From contig NZ_CP049857.1 of NCBI RefSeq assembly GCF_011299555.1, positions 3,596,001 to 3,660,000 of the forward strand: a stretch of DNA of 64,000 bases, given 5' to 3'. The stretch comes from Dysgonomonas sp. HDW5A (lineage in GTDB: Bacteria > Bacteroidota > Bacteroidia > Bacteroidales > Dysgonomonadaceae). How positions within the stretch are numbered: the stretch's first letter is position 1; each line of letters opens with the position of its first letter. The notes beneath the pieces were generated by a model that saw only the letters and a list, made by a program, of their open reading frames with translations, had not been told where the DNA came from and made no database searches. A program made the translations under genes and the position numbers. This document shows positions 9,319 to 18,815 of the stretch, one piece after another.

Positions 9319-9532
9319 AGGTATATGTGGTGTTATAAATAAGTAGAGTAACTAAATGATGCTCAGATTAATTTAGACTGGAAATTTTTCGGTCTCAATT
9401 TAGGTTGTCCCCATTTTGATAAAATGTTATAAAACATTCTGGATTTTAAGGTTTGAATGAATAAATTTCTTAAATTTAGGATGTATTTATTTTATTATGT
9501 CGCTTTACTAAAACAAAACACTATTATATACT

Positions 9533-11494
9533 ATGAGCTATCTAACTTTTAATAAAGATGAATTAGTTAATCTACAATATTCATTGCATCGTGAGATTTT
9601 AAGTACCAATAGAGCAGGTGCATATATGAGTACAACTATTGTTGGTTGTAATACTCGTAAGTATCATGGTTTGTTGGTTTGCCCTATTGAAGAATTTAAT
9701 GGCGAAAGCTATGTTTTGCTTTCTTCTTTAGATGAAACAGTCATTCAGCACGATCAATCATTTAATTTGGGTATACATCAATATCCGGGAGGTGTATACA
9801 GTCCACGAGGGCATAAGTATATTATAGATTTTGAGTTTGAACCTACACCAACTCTAATTTATAGGGTAGGAGGAGTTGTGCTCAAAAAAGAGTTTTTGAT
9901 GGAGCATAATGCAGATCGTATACTGATGAGGTATACTCTGATGGAAGCTCATTCAGATACAACATTGCGTTTGAGACCTTTTCTTTCTTTTAGAAACAGG
10001 CATCAATTAAGTAAGGCTAATTTATTTGTTAATACAGATACTGATAGAATCGAAAATGGTATAGCATCAAAGTTATATGCAGGATTTCCGACTCTTAACA
10101 TGCAATTAAGCAAAAAAAATGAGTTTGTAGATAATCCAGATTGGTATTATAATATAGAATATTCACAAGAGAAAGAACGTGGTTATGATTTCCAGGAAGA
10201 TCTATTTACGCCTGGATATCTGGAAATGCCTATAAAAAAAGGTGAAAGTATAATTTTTTCAGCGTCCTTAAAAGAAGAAAAAGTAAAAACTTTAGCAGAC
10301 GCTTTCGATAAGGGACTTGCTTCTCGTCAGCCGAAAGATAGTTTTGTTAATTGTTTGAAGAATTCAGCCACACAATTCATTGTTCAACAAGGCAAAGATA
10401 CAGAGGTTATAGCAGGTTATCCATGGTTTGGACGTTGGGGACGCGATACATTTATTGCCTTGCCCGGACTTACACTAGCAGCTAATTACGATTTAGAAAG
10501 CTGTAAAGGGGTACTTGATACCATGTCGGGAGAAGTTAATAACGGTTTATTTCCCAATATAGGAAAGAGCGATCATGCAGCCTATAATTCGGTAGATGCA
10601 CCCATGTGGTATTTTTGGGCTATACAAAAATATGCAGAGGCTGTAAATGATAAAAAAACGGTCTGGTCCTCTTATGGCGAAAAGATGAAGGCTGTTTTAA
10701 ATGCTTTTAGATCAGGTGTCAATGAGCATATTATGATGCACGATAACGGACTTATTTGGGCCGGTCAAGAAGGTAAAGCCCTTACTTGGATGGATGCTGT
10801 GGTTGCCGAAGGCCCTGTAACACCCCGCAGAGGATATGCAGTAGAAATAAACGCTCTTTGGTATAATGCAATACAATTTACAATAGAACTAGCCGAAGCA
10901 AATGGCGATAAAGCTTTTGTTTCGGAATGGAAAGACTTGGCAGAACGCATAAAAGAAAGCTATATCACAACCTTCTGGAATGAAGACCTTGGATATTTAG
11001 CTGATTATGTAGATGAAAACGGTCAGAATTTAGATATACGCTCTAATCAGGTTATAGCGACCTCATTACCTTATAGTCCCATTAGTGATGAGATTAAAAG
11101 TCATGTGCTGAATGTGATAAAAAGAGAATTGCTTACTCTTAAAGGTTTGAGAACATTATCCCCGGGTCATCCTGACTACAAAGGGATATATAGTGGCGAT
11201 CAGAGAACACGCGATTTAGCCTATCACCAAGGTACTGTTTGGGTATGGCAATTGAGTCATTATATAGAAGCTAACTTTAAACTTTATGGAGATGCTTTTT
11301 ATGGAGATGCCAAATGGATTGTAGAGCATTTTGAAGAAGATATGACAGATTACGGAATTTGCAGTATAGCTGAGGTGTATGACGGTAATCCTCCTCACCA
11401 TCCGGGCGGAAGTATTTCGCAAGCCTGGAGTGTCAGTGAAGTCCTCCGTATTCTCCAAATGATAGAACAACACAAAAAACAAGACAAAAAATAA
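9533..11494 (+). CDS. Glycogen debranching enzyme, GH133 amylo-alpha-1,6-glucosidase
   Basis: The enzyme is expected to remove alpha-1,6-linked branch glucose from glycogen. The 653 residues contain an N-terminal beta-sandwich domain (about 1-260), typical of the GDE N-terminal family, with the NTRKYHGLLV signature near residue 40. A catalytic (alpha/alpha)6 barrel follows, with YPWFGRWGRDTFIALPG near 297-313, and a C-terminal HHPGGSISQAWSVSE stretch. There is no signal peptide, so it acts in the cytoplasm on stored glycogen. It is the first gene of a one-directional glycogen cluster, with the next gene 30 bp downstream. Confidence 0.93.
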   Translation: MSYLTFNKDELVNLQYSLHREILSTNRAGAYMSTTIVGCNTRKYHGLLVCPIEEFNGESYVLLSSLDETVIQHDQSFNLGIHQYPGGVYSPRGHKYIIDFEFEPTPTLIYRVGGVVLKKEFLMEHNADRILMRYTLMEAHSDTTLRLRPFLSFRNRHQLSKANLFVNTDTDRIENGIASKLYAGFPTLNMQLSKKNEFVDNPDWYYNIEYSQEKERGYDFQEDLFTPGYLEMPIKKGESIIFSASLKEEKVKTLADAFDKGLASRQPKDSFVNCLKNSATQFIVQQGKDTEVIAGYPWFGRWGRDTFIALPGLTLAANYDLESCKGVLDTMSGEVNNGLFPNIGKSDHAAYNSVDAPMWYFWAIQKYAEAVNDKKTVWSSYGEKMKAVLNAFRSGVNEHIMMHDNGLIWAGQEGKALTWMDAVVAEGPVTPRRGYAVEINALWYNAIQFTIELAEANGDKAFVSEWKDLAERIKESYITTFWNEDLGYLADYVDENGQNLDIRSNQVIATSLPYSPISDEIKSHVLNVIKRELLTLKGLRTLSPGHPDYKGIYSGDQRTRDLAYHQGTVWVWQLSHYIEANFKLYGDAFYGDAKWIVEHFEEDMTDYGICSIAEVYDGNPPHHPGGSISQAWSVSEVLRILQMIEQHKKQDKK

Positions 11495-11524
11495 TAAAAA
11501 TTACCTAAAATGCTATGATCTAGT

Positions 11525-12805
11525 ATGAAAGTATTAATGTTTGGTTGGGAGTTTCCTCCCCATATATCAGGAGGACTAGGTACTGCCTGTTATGGATTAA
11601 CAAAAGGATTGGCACAACAAGGAGTTGAGGTCCTGTTTGTTATGCCTAAGGCTGTAGGCGATGAAGACTCCAGCATCGGGAAAATAATCAATGCTAGTGA
11701 TGTAGAAATGCCTTCGACAACATCTTACACAGATGATTTTTGGCAGAATGTAAGTTTCCTACCTGTCAGTTCAGGGCTTATTCCTTATTTAGGATTAGAA
11801 GAATACGAACAGTATGTATCCGAAACTGAAAGTGGAGGAGGACAACGCTCTTTTACCCATCTTGGAGGCAAGTTTCCCTTTTCGGGGAAATACGGTACAA
11901 ACCTGATGGAGGAAGTAAGAAATTATGCTTATGTTGCTTCTAAAATAGCCAGAGAAAATGATTTTGATGTGATTCATGCTCATGATTGGCTTACTTATCT
12001 GGCAGGCATTGTTGCAAAAAAGATCTCAGGAAAACCTTTAGTGGTACATGTACATGCTACAGAGTTTGACCGAAGTGGCGAAAATGTAAACAGGGTTGTT
12101 TATGACCTCGAGCGCTTGGGAATGGAACAAGCAGATGCTGTGATAGCGGTAAGTAATTTGACGCGAAATATTGTTATAAACCGATATGGTATTGATAAGT
12201 CGCGAGTCTTTACAGTACACAATGCCGTAGATTTTTCAGGACGTAAAGAAATTTTGATTAAGAAGGCGGTTAAAGAGAAGGTAATCACTTTTCTGGGGCG
12301 TATTACTTATCAAAAAGGTCCGGAGTATTTCATAGAAGCAGCAAGTAAGGTATTGAAACGTTATCCGAATGTGCGTTTTGTGATGGCAGGAAGTGGCGAT
12401 ATGATGAATAAAATGGTACAGCGTGTTGCCAAATTACGTATCGGATCTAAGTTTTCATTTACAGGTTTTCTAACGGGAGATGATGTAAATCAGATGTATG
12501 CCCAAAGTGATGTATATGTAATGCCATCTGTTTCGGAGCCTTTTGGTATATCACCGTTGGAAGCTATGCGTACAGGAGTACCTGTTATCATATCTAATCA
12601 ATCGGGAGTAGCAGAGGTATTGGAACATGCCATGAAAGTTAACTTTTGGGATATAGATGCTTTAGCTGATGCTATGTATGGGTTACTAGCTTATCCGACT
12701 CTAACAACTACTCTTAAAGTAAAAGGGACGGAAGAAGTTAATTCTTTGAACTGGGATGACAGTGCTATTAGAGTAAAAGATGTATATGAAAAAATGTTAG
12801 ATTGA
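11525..12805 (+). CDS. GT4-family glycogen-synthase-like glycosyltransferase
   Basis: The 426-residue GT-B protein has an N-terminal glycogen-synthase-type start (MFGWEFPPHISGGLGTACYGL, with the KxGGL-like glycine loop), HDWLTYLAG near residue 152, and a C-terminal nucleotide-sugar domain with the EX7E pair E338 and E346 in SEPFGISPLEAM. It lacks the length (about 470) and KTGGL lysine of classical bacterial GlgA, so GT4 is more likely than GT5. It probably adds alpha-glucosyl units from UDP- or ADP-glucose in the glycogen pathway, inferred from its place between debranching enzyme and GH57 genes. No leader peptide is present. Confidence 0.85.
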   Translation: MKVLMFGWEFPPHISGGLGTACYGLTKGLAQQGVEVLFVMPKAVGDEDSSIGKIINASDVEMPSTTSYTDDFWQNVSFLPVSSGLIPYLGLEEYEQYVSETESGGGQRSFTHLGGKFPFSGKYGTNLMEEVRNYAYVASKIARENDFDVIHAHDWLTYLAGIVAKKISGKPLVVHVHATEFDRSGENVNRVVYDLERLGMEQADAVIAVSNLTRNIVINRYGIDKSRVFTVHNAVDFSGRKEILIKKAVKEKVITFLGRITYQKGPEYFIEAASKVLKRYPNVRFVMAGSGDMMNKMVQRVAKLRIGSKFSFTGFLTGDDVNQMYAQSDVYVMPSVSEPFGISPLEAMRTGVPVIISNQSGVAEVLEHAMKVNFWDIDALADAMYGLLAYPTLTTTLKVKGTEEVNSLNWDDSAIRVKDVYEKMLD

Positions 12806-12934
12806 CCCTAAACTATTAAATAATATAATTTAGTGCCTTTATTCGTAATCTTTGACAACACCATTTACTTTATAAGCTTAAACCCTTATGATACTTTTAA
12901 TAACGCAAAATATAACAGACATACATAATTAGTC

Positions 12935-14281
12935 ATGAAAAAAACTTTATGCTTTTATTTTCAGATACACTTACCTTTTCAATTAAGGAGATATCGCTTC
13001 TTTGATATAGGAAATTCCCATCAATATTATGATGAGTTTAGTATCCGTACTTATTTACAAAAGATTGTAGAACAGTGTTACTTACCAATGAATAGGGTAT
13101 TGTTGGATATCATTCAAGAATATGGTAGCAAATTTAAAGTAGCATTCTCAATCACAGGTGAAACCATAGAGCAACTCGAAAAATATGCACCTCAGGTATT
13201 AGACAGCTTTAGAGAGTTGGCAGCAACAGGTTCTGTCGAATTTATGTGTGAAACCTATGCCCATTCACTCGCTTTTCTGAAAGATGAAAAAGAGTTGGAA
13301 CGTCAGCTGAAAAAACAAGCGGCAACTATTAAAAAGTACTTTAATCAAGAGCCGGTAACAGCTCGTTTGACTGGGCTTATGTACTCGGATCAGATAGGAG
13401 AGAGAGTTGCAAAACTAGGTTTTAAAGCTATTGTAACCGAAGGAGCTAAACACGTTTTAGGTTGGAAAAGTCCCAATTATGTATATAGCAATGTAAATAA
13501 CCCCAATTTAAAAGTACTGTTAAGAAATTTTCATTTAAGTGATGATATCGCATATCGTTTTTCGGACACAACATGGAGTGAATGGCCGGTAACAAGTGAA
13601 AAATTTGCAAGTTGGTTAGATGTTGTAAATGAGAGCGATGAGGTGGTTAATCTCTTTATGGATTATATTACATTCGGAAACCGACACCCTCGATCTACAG
13701 GTATATTCGAGTTTATGCGCTATTTACCAAAAGAGGTGTTTAGTCATGGTAAATTTGAATTCCTTACACCATCAGAAGTAATCAAGAAACATACACCTGT
13801 TGGTCCTGTACATGTACCATATCCAATCTCTTGGTCGGAAGAAGAACGCGATCTAAGCATCTGGTTGGGAAATGACTTGCAAAACGATGCCTTTACATCC
13901 CTTTGTGATCTGGGCGAAAAAGTGCGATTTGTTGATGATGCCGAATTAACCCAAGATTGGGAGCGCTTGCAGGATAGCGATCATTACTATTATATGTGTA
14001 CCAAATGGATGTCGGATGCATCGTCTCGCCGATTTAAGAGTGTATACTCAAGTCCTTATGATGCATATATTAATTATATGAATGTGTTAAGTGATTTAAT
14101 TTCACGAGTAAATGATGCTATAGCAGAAAAGATTTCTTTATTGAAGAAAGACAGTCATTATGCAGATGAGTTATCAAAATTCATTACATGTGATGAAACA
14201 GAATATTCATCATTACAAATAAAAAAAATAGCAGAGTTATTGGGTAAGAAGACTGTTAAATCGGTATCAGAATCCGTTTAA
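12935..14281 (+). CDS. GH57-family alpha-amylase or glucan-modifying enzyme
   Basis: GH57 enzymes act on alpha-1,4-glucans by a retaining mechanism; members include amylases, 4-alpha-glucanotransferases and branching enzymes. The 448-residue protein begins with YFQIHLPFQLRRY (family motif 1 region), has the TEGAKHVLGW stretch near 168-178 in place of the nucleophile region, and DYITFGNRH near 243-251, which holds the conserved Asp of motif 4. There is no signal peptide, so cytoplasmic glycogen is the likely substrate. Bacteroidales often carry this gene next to the debranching and GT4 genes. Exact activity is unknown. Confidence 0.85.
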   Translation: MKKTLCFYFQIHLPFQLRRYRFFDIGNSHQYYDEFSIRTYLQKIVEQCYLPMNRVLLDIIQEYGSKFKVAFSITGETIEQLEKYAPQVLDSFRELAATGSVEFMCETYAHSLAFLKDEKELERQLKKQAATIKKYFNQEPVTARLTGLMYSDQIGERVAKLGFKAIVTEGAKHVLGWKSPNYVYSNVNNPNLKVLLRNFHLSDDIAYRFSDTTWSEWPVTSEKFASWLDVVNESDEVVNLFMDYITFGNRHPRSTGIFEFMRYLPKEVFSHGKFEFLTPSEVIKKHTPVGPVHVPYPISWSEEERDLSIWLGNDLQNDAFTSLCDLGEKVRFVDDAELTQDWERLQDSDHYYYMCTKWMSDASSRRFKSVYSSPYDAYINYMNVLSDLISRVNDAIAEKISLLKKDSHYADELSKFITCDETEYSSLQIKKIAELLGKKTVKSVSESV

Positions 14282-14351
14282 TTTATTTTTACAAAAAACA
14301 GGTCTTAAGATCTTAATTTCGAATTTATATTAGTGTATTAATAATAATTTT

Positions 14352-17300
14352 ATGCAAAACGAAAAACTACTAACACCCGATTATCTATTTGAAGTAAGCT
14401 GGGAAGTTTGTAACAAAGTGGGCGGTATACATACCGTTATTGCAACTAAAGTTCCAACATTAGAAAAGGTATTAAGAAAACCTCACATTCTGATTGGACC
14501 GGATGTTGTAAAGGAGAACGAATCTAATCCTGAGTTTAAAGAGGATCCCTTTTTATTAAAATCGTGGAGAGCCAGAGCTGCAAATGACGGACTACGGATT
14601 CGTATCGGTCGATGGAATATCGCAGAAAGACCTATTGCTATTTTAGTCGATTTTACTCCGTTTTTCTCTCAGAAAGATGATATTCTTGGATTCATGTGGG
14701 AGAAATACAAATTGGATTCTCTTTCCGGACAATGGGATTATATTGAACCTGCATTATTTGGTTATGCAGCCGGAAAAGTTATCGAGAGTTACGTAAAATA
14801 CCATTGCTCGCCAAGTGATAAGATTATTGCACAATTTCATGAGTGGATGACCGGTACAGGATTATTATATCTGAAATCGGCAGTTCCCCAAATAGGATGT
14901 GCATTTACTACTCATGCAACAGCATTGGGTAGATGTATTGCTGGTAATAATTTACCTCTTTATGATAGCTTGAAGACTTATAATCCTGATAATATTGCAC
15001 ATAATTTTAATGTGACAGCAAAGCAGTCATTAGAGAAAATTGCAGCACAACAAGCTGATGCTTTTACAACTGTAAGTGATATTACAGCAAAAGAATGCGA
15101 ACAGTTTCTTGGAAAACCAGTTGATCTGGTTACACCCAACGGATTTCAGGATTTTATAACGAATGAAGAAGAGTTTGCTAAGAAGCAAAAAGATGGTCGT
15201 AAAAAACTGATAACTGCTGCAGAAGCAATTATAGCTCAGAAAATCGATAGTAATGCTTTATTGATTGGAATTAGCGGGCGTTATGAATATAAAAACAAAG
15301 GGATAGATGTATTTATAGAAGCTCTGGGTAAGTTGAATAAGAACGATGCTTTAAACAGAGAAGTAGTTGGTTTTATACTTGTTCCTGCCGGACATCATGG
15401 TCCATCAAAAGCATTGTTACAAAACCTGCATAGTACAGAGCCGATCTCACCTCTTGCAAATCCTTATTTGACACATGAATTGAACGATGAAAATTATGAT
15501 CCTGTATTAAATGCTGTAAGACGTAACGAACTTTATAATACAAACAATGATAAGGTTAAAATATTCTTTGTTCCTTCATATTTGAATGGTAATGATGGAA
15601 TATTTGATGTTCCTTATTATGATTTGCTGGCAGGGCTCGATTTATCGTTATTCCCTTCATACTATGAGCCATGGGGCTATACTCCATTAGAGAGTGTTGC
15701 TTTTAAAGTTCCAACTATTACGACTACATTAGCGGGATTTGGATTATGGGTAAAAACTCATTTCAAGGGAGAACGTCCGGGTATTGCTGTCATTGATCGG
15801 ACAGATACAAATGATGCTGAGGTAATAGACCATATCGAAGCTCATGTAATTCGTCATGCTAAAAATAGTGATGCAGACAGTAAAGCTGCTAAACAAAATG
15901 CATATGAGATATCTAAAATTGCCCTTTGGGATAATTTGATAACTTATTATATGCAAGCTTATAGCACTGCACTTGAGAAAGTTGCAGAACGCTATACTGA
16001 GAGTGATTTTATTATAGAAGAACCACAAAATAATTATATTCCACAAATGTCACAACATACTTCACCTAACTGGTTTAACGTTATTGTACACCGTAATGTA
16101 CCTAAAAAACTTCATGCTCTGGAAGAACTTGCTAATAACCTTTGGTGGTGTTGGAATCAGGATGCAAAAGATTTGTTTGAATCATTAGACCCTGTTGCAT
16201 GGAAAAAAGTATACTATAATCCTATTGTATTATTAGATACAATAAGCCTTCAACGTTATCAGGAATTAGAAAATGATGAAGAATTTGTAGCAAAATTAGC
16301 TGCTGTACACAATCATTTTAAAACATACATGAATAATAAGAGCGATTTGAGCGAAGCTTCAGTTGCTTACTTCTGTATGGAATATGGTTTACATAGTTCT
16401 TTGAAGATTTATTCGGGAGGATTAGGTATTCTTGCCGGTGATTATCTGAAAGAAGCCAGCGATAAGGGTGTACGTATGACAGGTATCGGTCTGTTGTATC
16501 GCTATGGTTATTTTACTCAACGTTTGTCGACATCAGGTGAGCAGGAAAATATTTACGAAGCTCAGTTATTTGATAAAATACCGGTATCGGCAGTACGTGA
16601 CGAAGAAGGTAATTGGGTTACCATAAAAATAGCATTGCCCGGACGCGATTTACATGCACGTGTTTGGAAAGTAAATGTGGGGCGTGTTGAGCTATTCTTA
16701 ATGGATACTGACATTGAGGACAATTTACCGGAAGATCGTTCGGTTACACACCATTTGTATGGTGGTGATTGGGAAAACAGATTAAAGCAAGAACTTCTAT
16801 TAGGTGTTGGAGGTATCAGATTGCTTGATAAAATAAATCGAAACTTTGATGTTTATCACTGTAACGAAGGACATGCAGCTTTCACAGGACTGGAGCGTAT
16901 ACACAAATTGATGGTTAATAGAAAGCTATCGTTTGAGGAAGCCAGAGAGGCAATCCGTTCTTCGTCGCTTTTCACGACTCATACACCTGTACCTGCAGGA
17001 CATGATGCCTTTGAAGAGGGATTGTTACGTAAATATATATCACATTACCCGGAACGTTTCCAAATCAGTTGGGAGCAAGTAATGGGACTAGGACGTGTAC
17101 ATGCAAATGATTCTCAGGAGAAATTCTCAATGAGTAATCTGGCTGTGCATCTTTCTCAGGAAGTGAATGGTGTAAGCTGGTTACATGGAAAAGTTTCACA
17201 GGAAATGTTTAAAGATATGTTCCCCGGTTATCTGGCTCAAGAGTCTTATATCAGCTATGTAACCAATGGAGTGCATTATCCTACATGGGCTGCTCCCGAG

Positions 17301-18599
17301 TGGAAAGCGTTGTATGAGCGTGTGTTTGGTGCAGATTTTGCAACACATCATTATGATAAATCTTGTTTCTCTAACATTCAGGATGTTGAAAATAAAGAAA
17401 TATGGGATATCCGTCGCAAATTGCGTGGTGCTATGATTGCTCATATTAAGGAACGTATGAATAGCAACAATGAACTGTTGTATTATACTCCTCGTGAGAT
17501 TGTAGAGATTGTAGAAAGATTAGATCCTAATAAATTGACATTTGGTTTTGCAAGACGTTTTGCGACTTACAAACGTGCTCAATTGTTATTTAAGAATATT
17601 GATACATTAAATGAGATAGTAAACCATCCGACAAGACCTGTTCAGTTTATATTTGCCGGAAAGGCTCACCCTGCTGATAAAGCAGGCCAGGATTTGATCA
17701 AGAAGATTGTTGAAGTATCTAAATATCCTCAGTTCTTAGGTAAAATCTTATTTATTGAGAATTATGATATGGAATTGGCTTCTAAATTGGTTCAAGGGGT
17801 TGATATTTGGTTGAATACTCCGACTCGTCCTATGGAAGCATCGGGTACAAGTGGTGAAAAAGCCGTGATGAATGGTGTTATGCACTTTAGTGTACTTGAT
17901 GGATGGTGGGTTGAAGGTTATCAAAAAGATGCAGGTTGGGCATTGCCTTTAGAGCAGGTTTATGAAAACAACGACTACCAAAATGAGTTGGATGCTGAGA
18001 TAATCTATAATACGATTGAGAATGAAATAGCTCCATTGTATTATCAACAAAATGAAGAGGGTATTCCTTCAGAATGGATACAGCATGTGAAAAATTCGAT
18101 TGACAAGGTTGCTTCTAACTTTACGATGAACCGTCAGCTGACTGATTATGAAGATCGATTTTATAATAAGTTAAGTAAACGTGGACGTGAAATCAGAGAG
18201 AATGATTATGCAATGGCAAAAGATATTGTCACATGGAAACACAAAATGTCCAGAGAGTGGGATGGTGTTGAAATTATTTCCGTAAAAATGCCAAGTGTTT
18301 ACAAAGAGCCTATTGTATTGGGACAGGAGTATGAAATGGAAATAAAACTTACTTGCGGTTCACTATCTGCTGAAGATATAGGTGTTGAACTGGTTATTAC
18401 TAATGACCAAACGGGTAAAGGTGAAGAATTCTTGATTAAATATCAATTTACTTGTGTATCTCAGGATGGCAGCATTGCAACTTACCGTTTGAAACATAGA
18501 AGCGAGCAACCCGGAACATTCAATATGGGACTTCGTGTCTTTGCTAAAAATGACATGCTGGCATATCAACAAGATTCAGGTTTGGTAAAGTGGATGTAA
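14352..18599 (+). CDS. Fusion of GT3 glycogen synthase and GT35 alpha-glucan phosphorylase
   Basis: The 1415-residue protein joins two opposed activities. Residues 1 to about 550 form a GT3 glycogen synthase of the animal and fungal type: the start LFEVSWEVCNKVGGIHTV, FHEWMTGTGLLYL near 162, and SYYEPWGYTPLESVAF near 435-450 with the two glutamates of the GT-B site. Residues from about 570 form a GT35 phosphorylase of the short, Thermus/archaeal kind: LEELANNLWWCWNQ near 585, EYGLHSSLKIYSGGLGILAGD near 675 and EASGTSGEKAVMNGV with the likely PLP lysine at K1170. The synthase part would use UDP- or ADP-glucose, and the phosphorylase part would release glucose 1-phosphate. There is no leader peptide. 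The frame is continuous, so it is a true fusion in this sequence. Confidence 0.92.
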   Translation: MQNEKLLTPDYLFEVSWEVCNKVGGIHTVIATKVPTLEKVLRKPHILIGPDVVKENESNPEFKEDPFLLKSWRARAANDGLRIRIGRWNIAERPIAILVDFTPFFSQKDDILGFMWEKYKLDSLSGQWDYIEPALFGYAAGKVIESYVKYHCSPSDKIIAQFHEWMTGTGLLYLKSAVPQIGCAFTTHATALGRCIAGNNLPLYDSLKTYNPDNIAHNFNVTAKQSLEKIAAQQADAFTTVSDITAKECEQFLGKPVDLVTPNGFQDFITNEEEFAKKQKDGRKKLITAAEAIIAQKIDSNALLIGISGRYEYKNKGIDVFIEALGKLNKNDALNREVVGFILVPAGHHGPSKALLQNLHSTEPISPLANPYLTHELNDENYDPVLNAVRRNELYNTNNDKVKIFFVPSYLNGNDGIFDVPYYDLLAGLDLSLFPSYYEPWGYTPLESVAFKVPTITTTLAGFGLWVKTHFKGERPGIAVIDRTDTNDAEVIDHIEAHVIRHAKNSDADSKAAKQNAYEISKIALWDNLITYYMQAYSTALEKVAERYTESDFIIEEPQNNYIPQMSQHTSPNWFNVIVHRNVPKKLHALEELANNLWWCWNQDAKDLFESLDPVAWKKVYYNPIVLLDTISLQRYQELENDEEFVAKLAAVHNHFKTYMNNKSDLSEASVAYFCMEYGLHSSLKIYSGGLGILAGDYLKEASDKGVRMTGIGLLYRYGYFTQRLSTSGEQENIYEAQLFDKIPVSAVRDEEGNWVTIKIALPGRDLHARVWKVNVGRVELFLMDTDIEDNLPEDRSVTHHLYGGDWENRLKQELLLGVGGIRLLDKINRNFDVYHCNEGHAAFTGLERIHKLMVNRKLSFEEAREAIRSSSLFTTHTPVPAGHDAFEEGLLRKYISHYPERFQISWEQVMGLGRVHANDSQEKFSMSNLAVHLSQEVNGVSWLHGKVSQEMFKDMFPGYLAQESYISYVTNGVHYPTWAAPEWKALYERVFGADFATHHYDKSCFSNIQDVENKEIWDIRRKLRGAMIAHIKERMNSNNELLYYTPREIVEIVERLDPNKLTFGFARRFATYKRAQLLFKNIDTLNEIVNHPTRPVQFIFAGKAHPADKAGQDLIKKIVEVSKYPQFLGKILFIENYDMELASKLVQGVDIWLNTPTRPMEASGTSGEKAVMNGVMHFSVLDGWWVEGYQKDAGWALPLEQVYENNDYQNELDAEIIYNTIENEIAPLYYQQNEEGIPSEWIQHVKNSIDKVASNFTMNRQLTDYEDRFYNKLSKRGREIRENDYAMAKDIVTWKHKMSREWDGVEIISVKMPSVYKEPIVLGQEYEMEIKLTCGSLSAEDIGVELVITNDQTGKGEEFLIKYQFTCVSQDGSIATYRLKHRSEQPGTFNMGLRVFAKNDMLAYQQDSGLVKWM

Positions 18600-18648
18600 A
18601 ACTTTTATGGTCCTGAATAAATCTTAGAAAGGACTGTAAATTCTAATA

Positions 18649-18687
18649 ATTATATGGCTATTTTGTATTCCAATTTAGCCATATAAT
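18649..18687 (+). terminator. Stem-loop after the GT3-GT35 gene
   Basis: A perfect 12-bp stem (ATTATATGGCTA with its complement TAGCCATATAAT) encloses a 15-nt loop, 50 bp after the stop codon. It is followed by GTTTAATG and not a clear U-run, so it may be a weak terminator or an mRNA-end structure. Confidence 0.5.
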
Positions 18688-18785
18688 GTTTAATGCAATG
18701 ACTCATTAGAAAAGTAAAAGTATTGAATGAATTCTTTTGATATTTGCAAAGACTATAGTTATTATACTCAGACGAAATGGTAAAC

Positions 18786-18800
18786 AGGTCTGAGACCTTA
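18786..18800 (+). repeat. Dispersed palindrome, copy 1 (AGGTCTGAGACCTTA)
   Basis: AGGTCT-G-AGACCT is a perfect inverted repeat with a single-base centre. It lies in the presumed leader of the branching enzyme gene, 16-30 bp before the ATG at 18816. Four more copies with the same core occur at 25645, 47146, 48972 and 53266. Confidence 0.6.
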
Positions 18801-18815
18801 ATATCTGACATTATA

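Noticed and set aside
9319-9532. Possible regulatory RNA or small gene before the glycogen cluster
   Set aside because: Only a short ATGTT/AACAT repeat and A/T-rich sequence are seen, with no riboswitch-like structure or coding frame.
18777-18815. Upstream start of glgB at ATG 18777
   Set aside because: The extra 13 codons consist partly of the dispersed palindrome and do not resemble branching enzymes.
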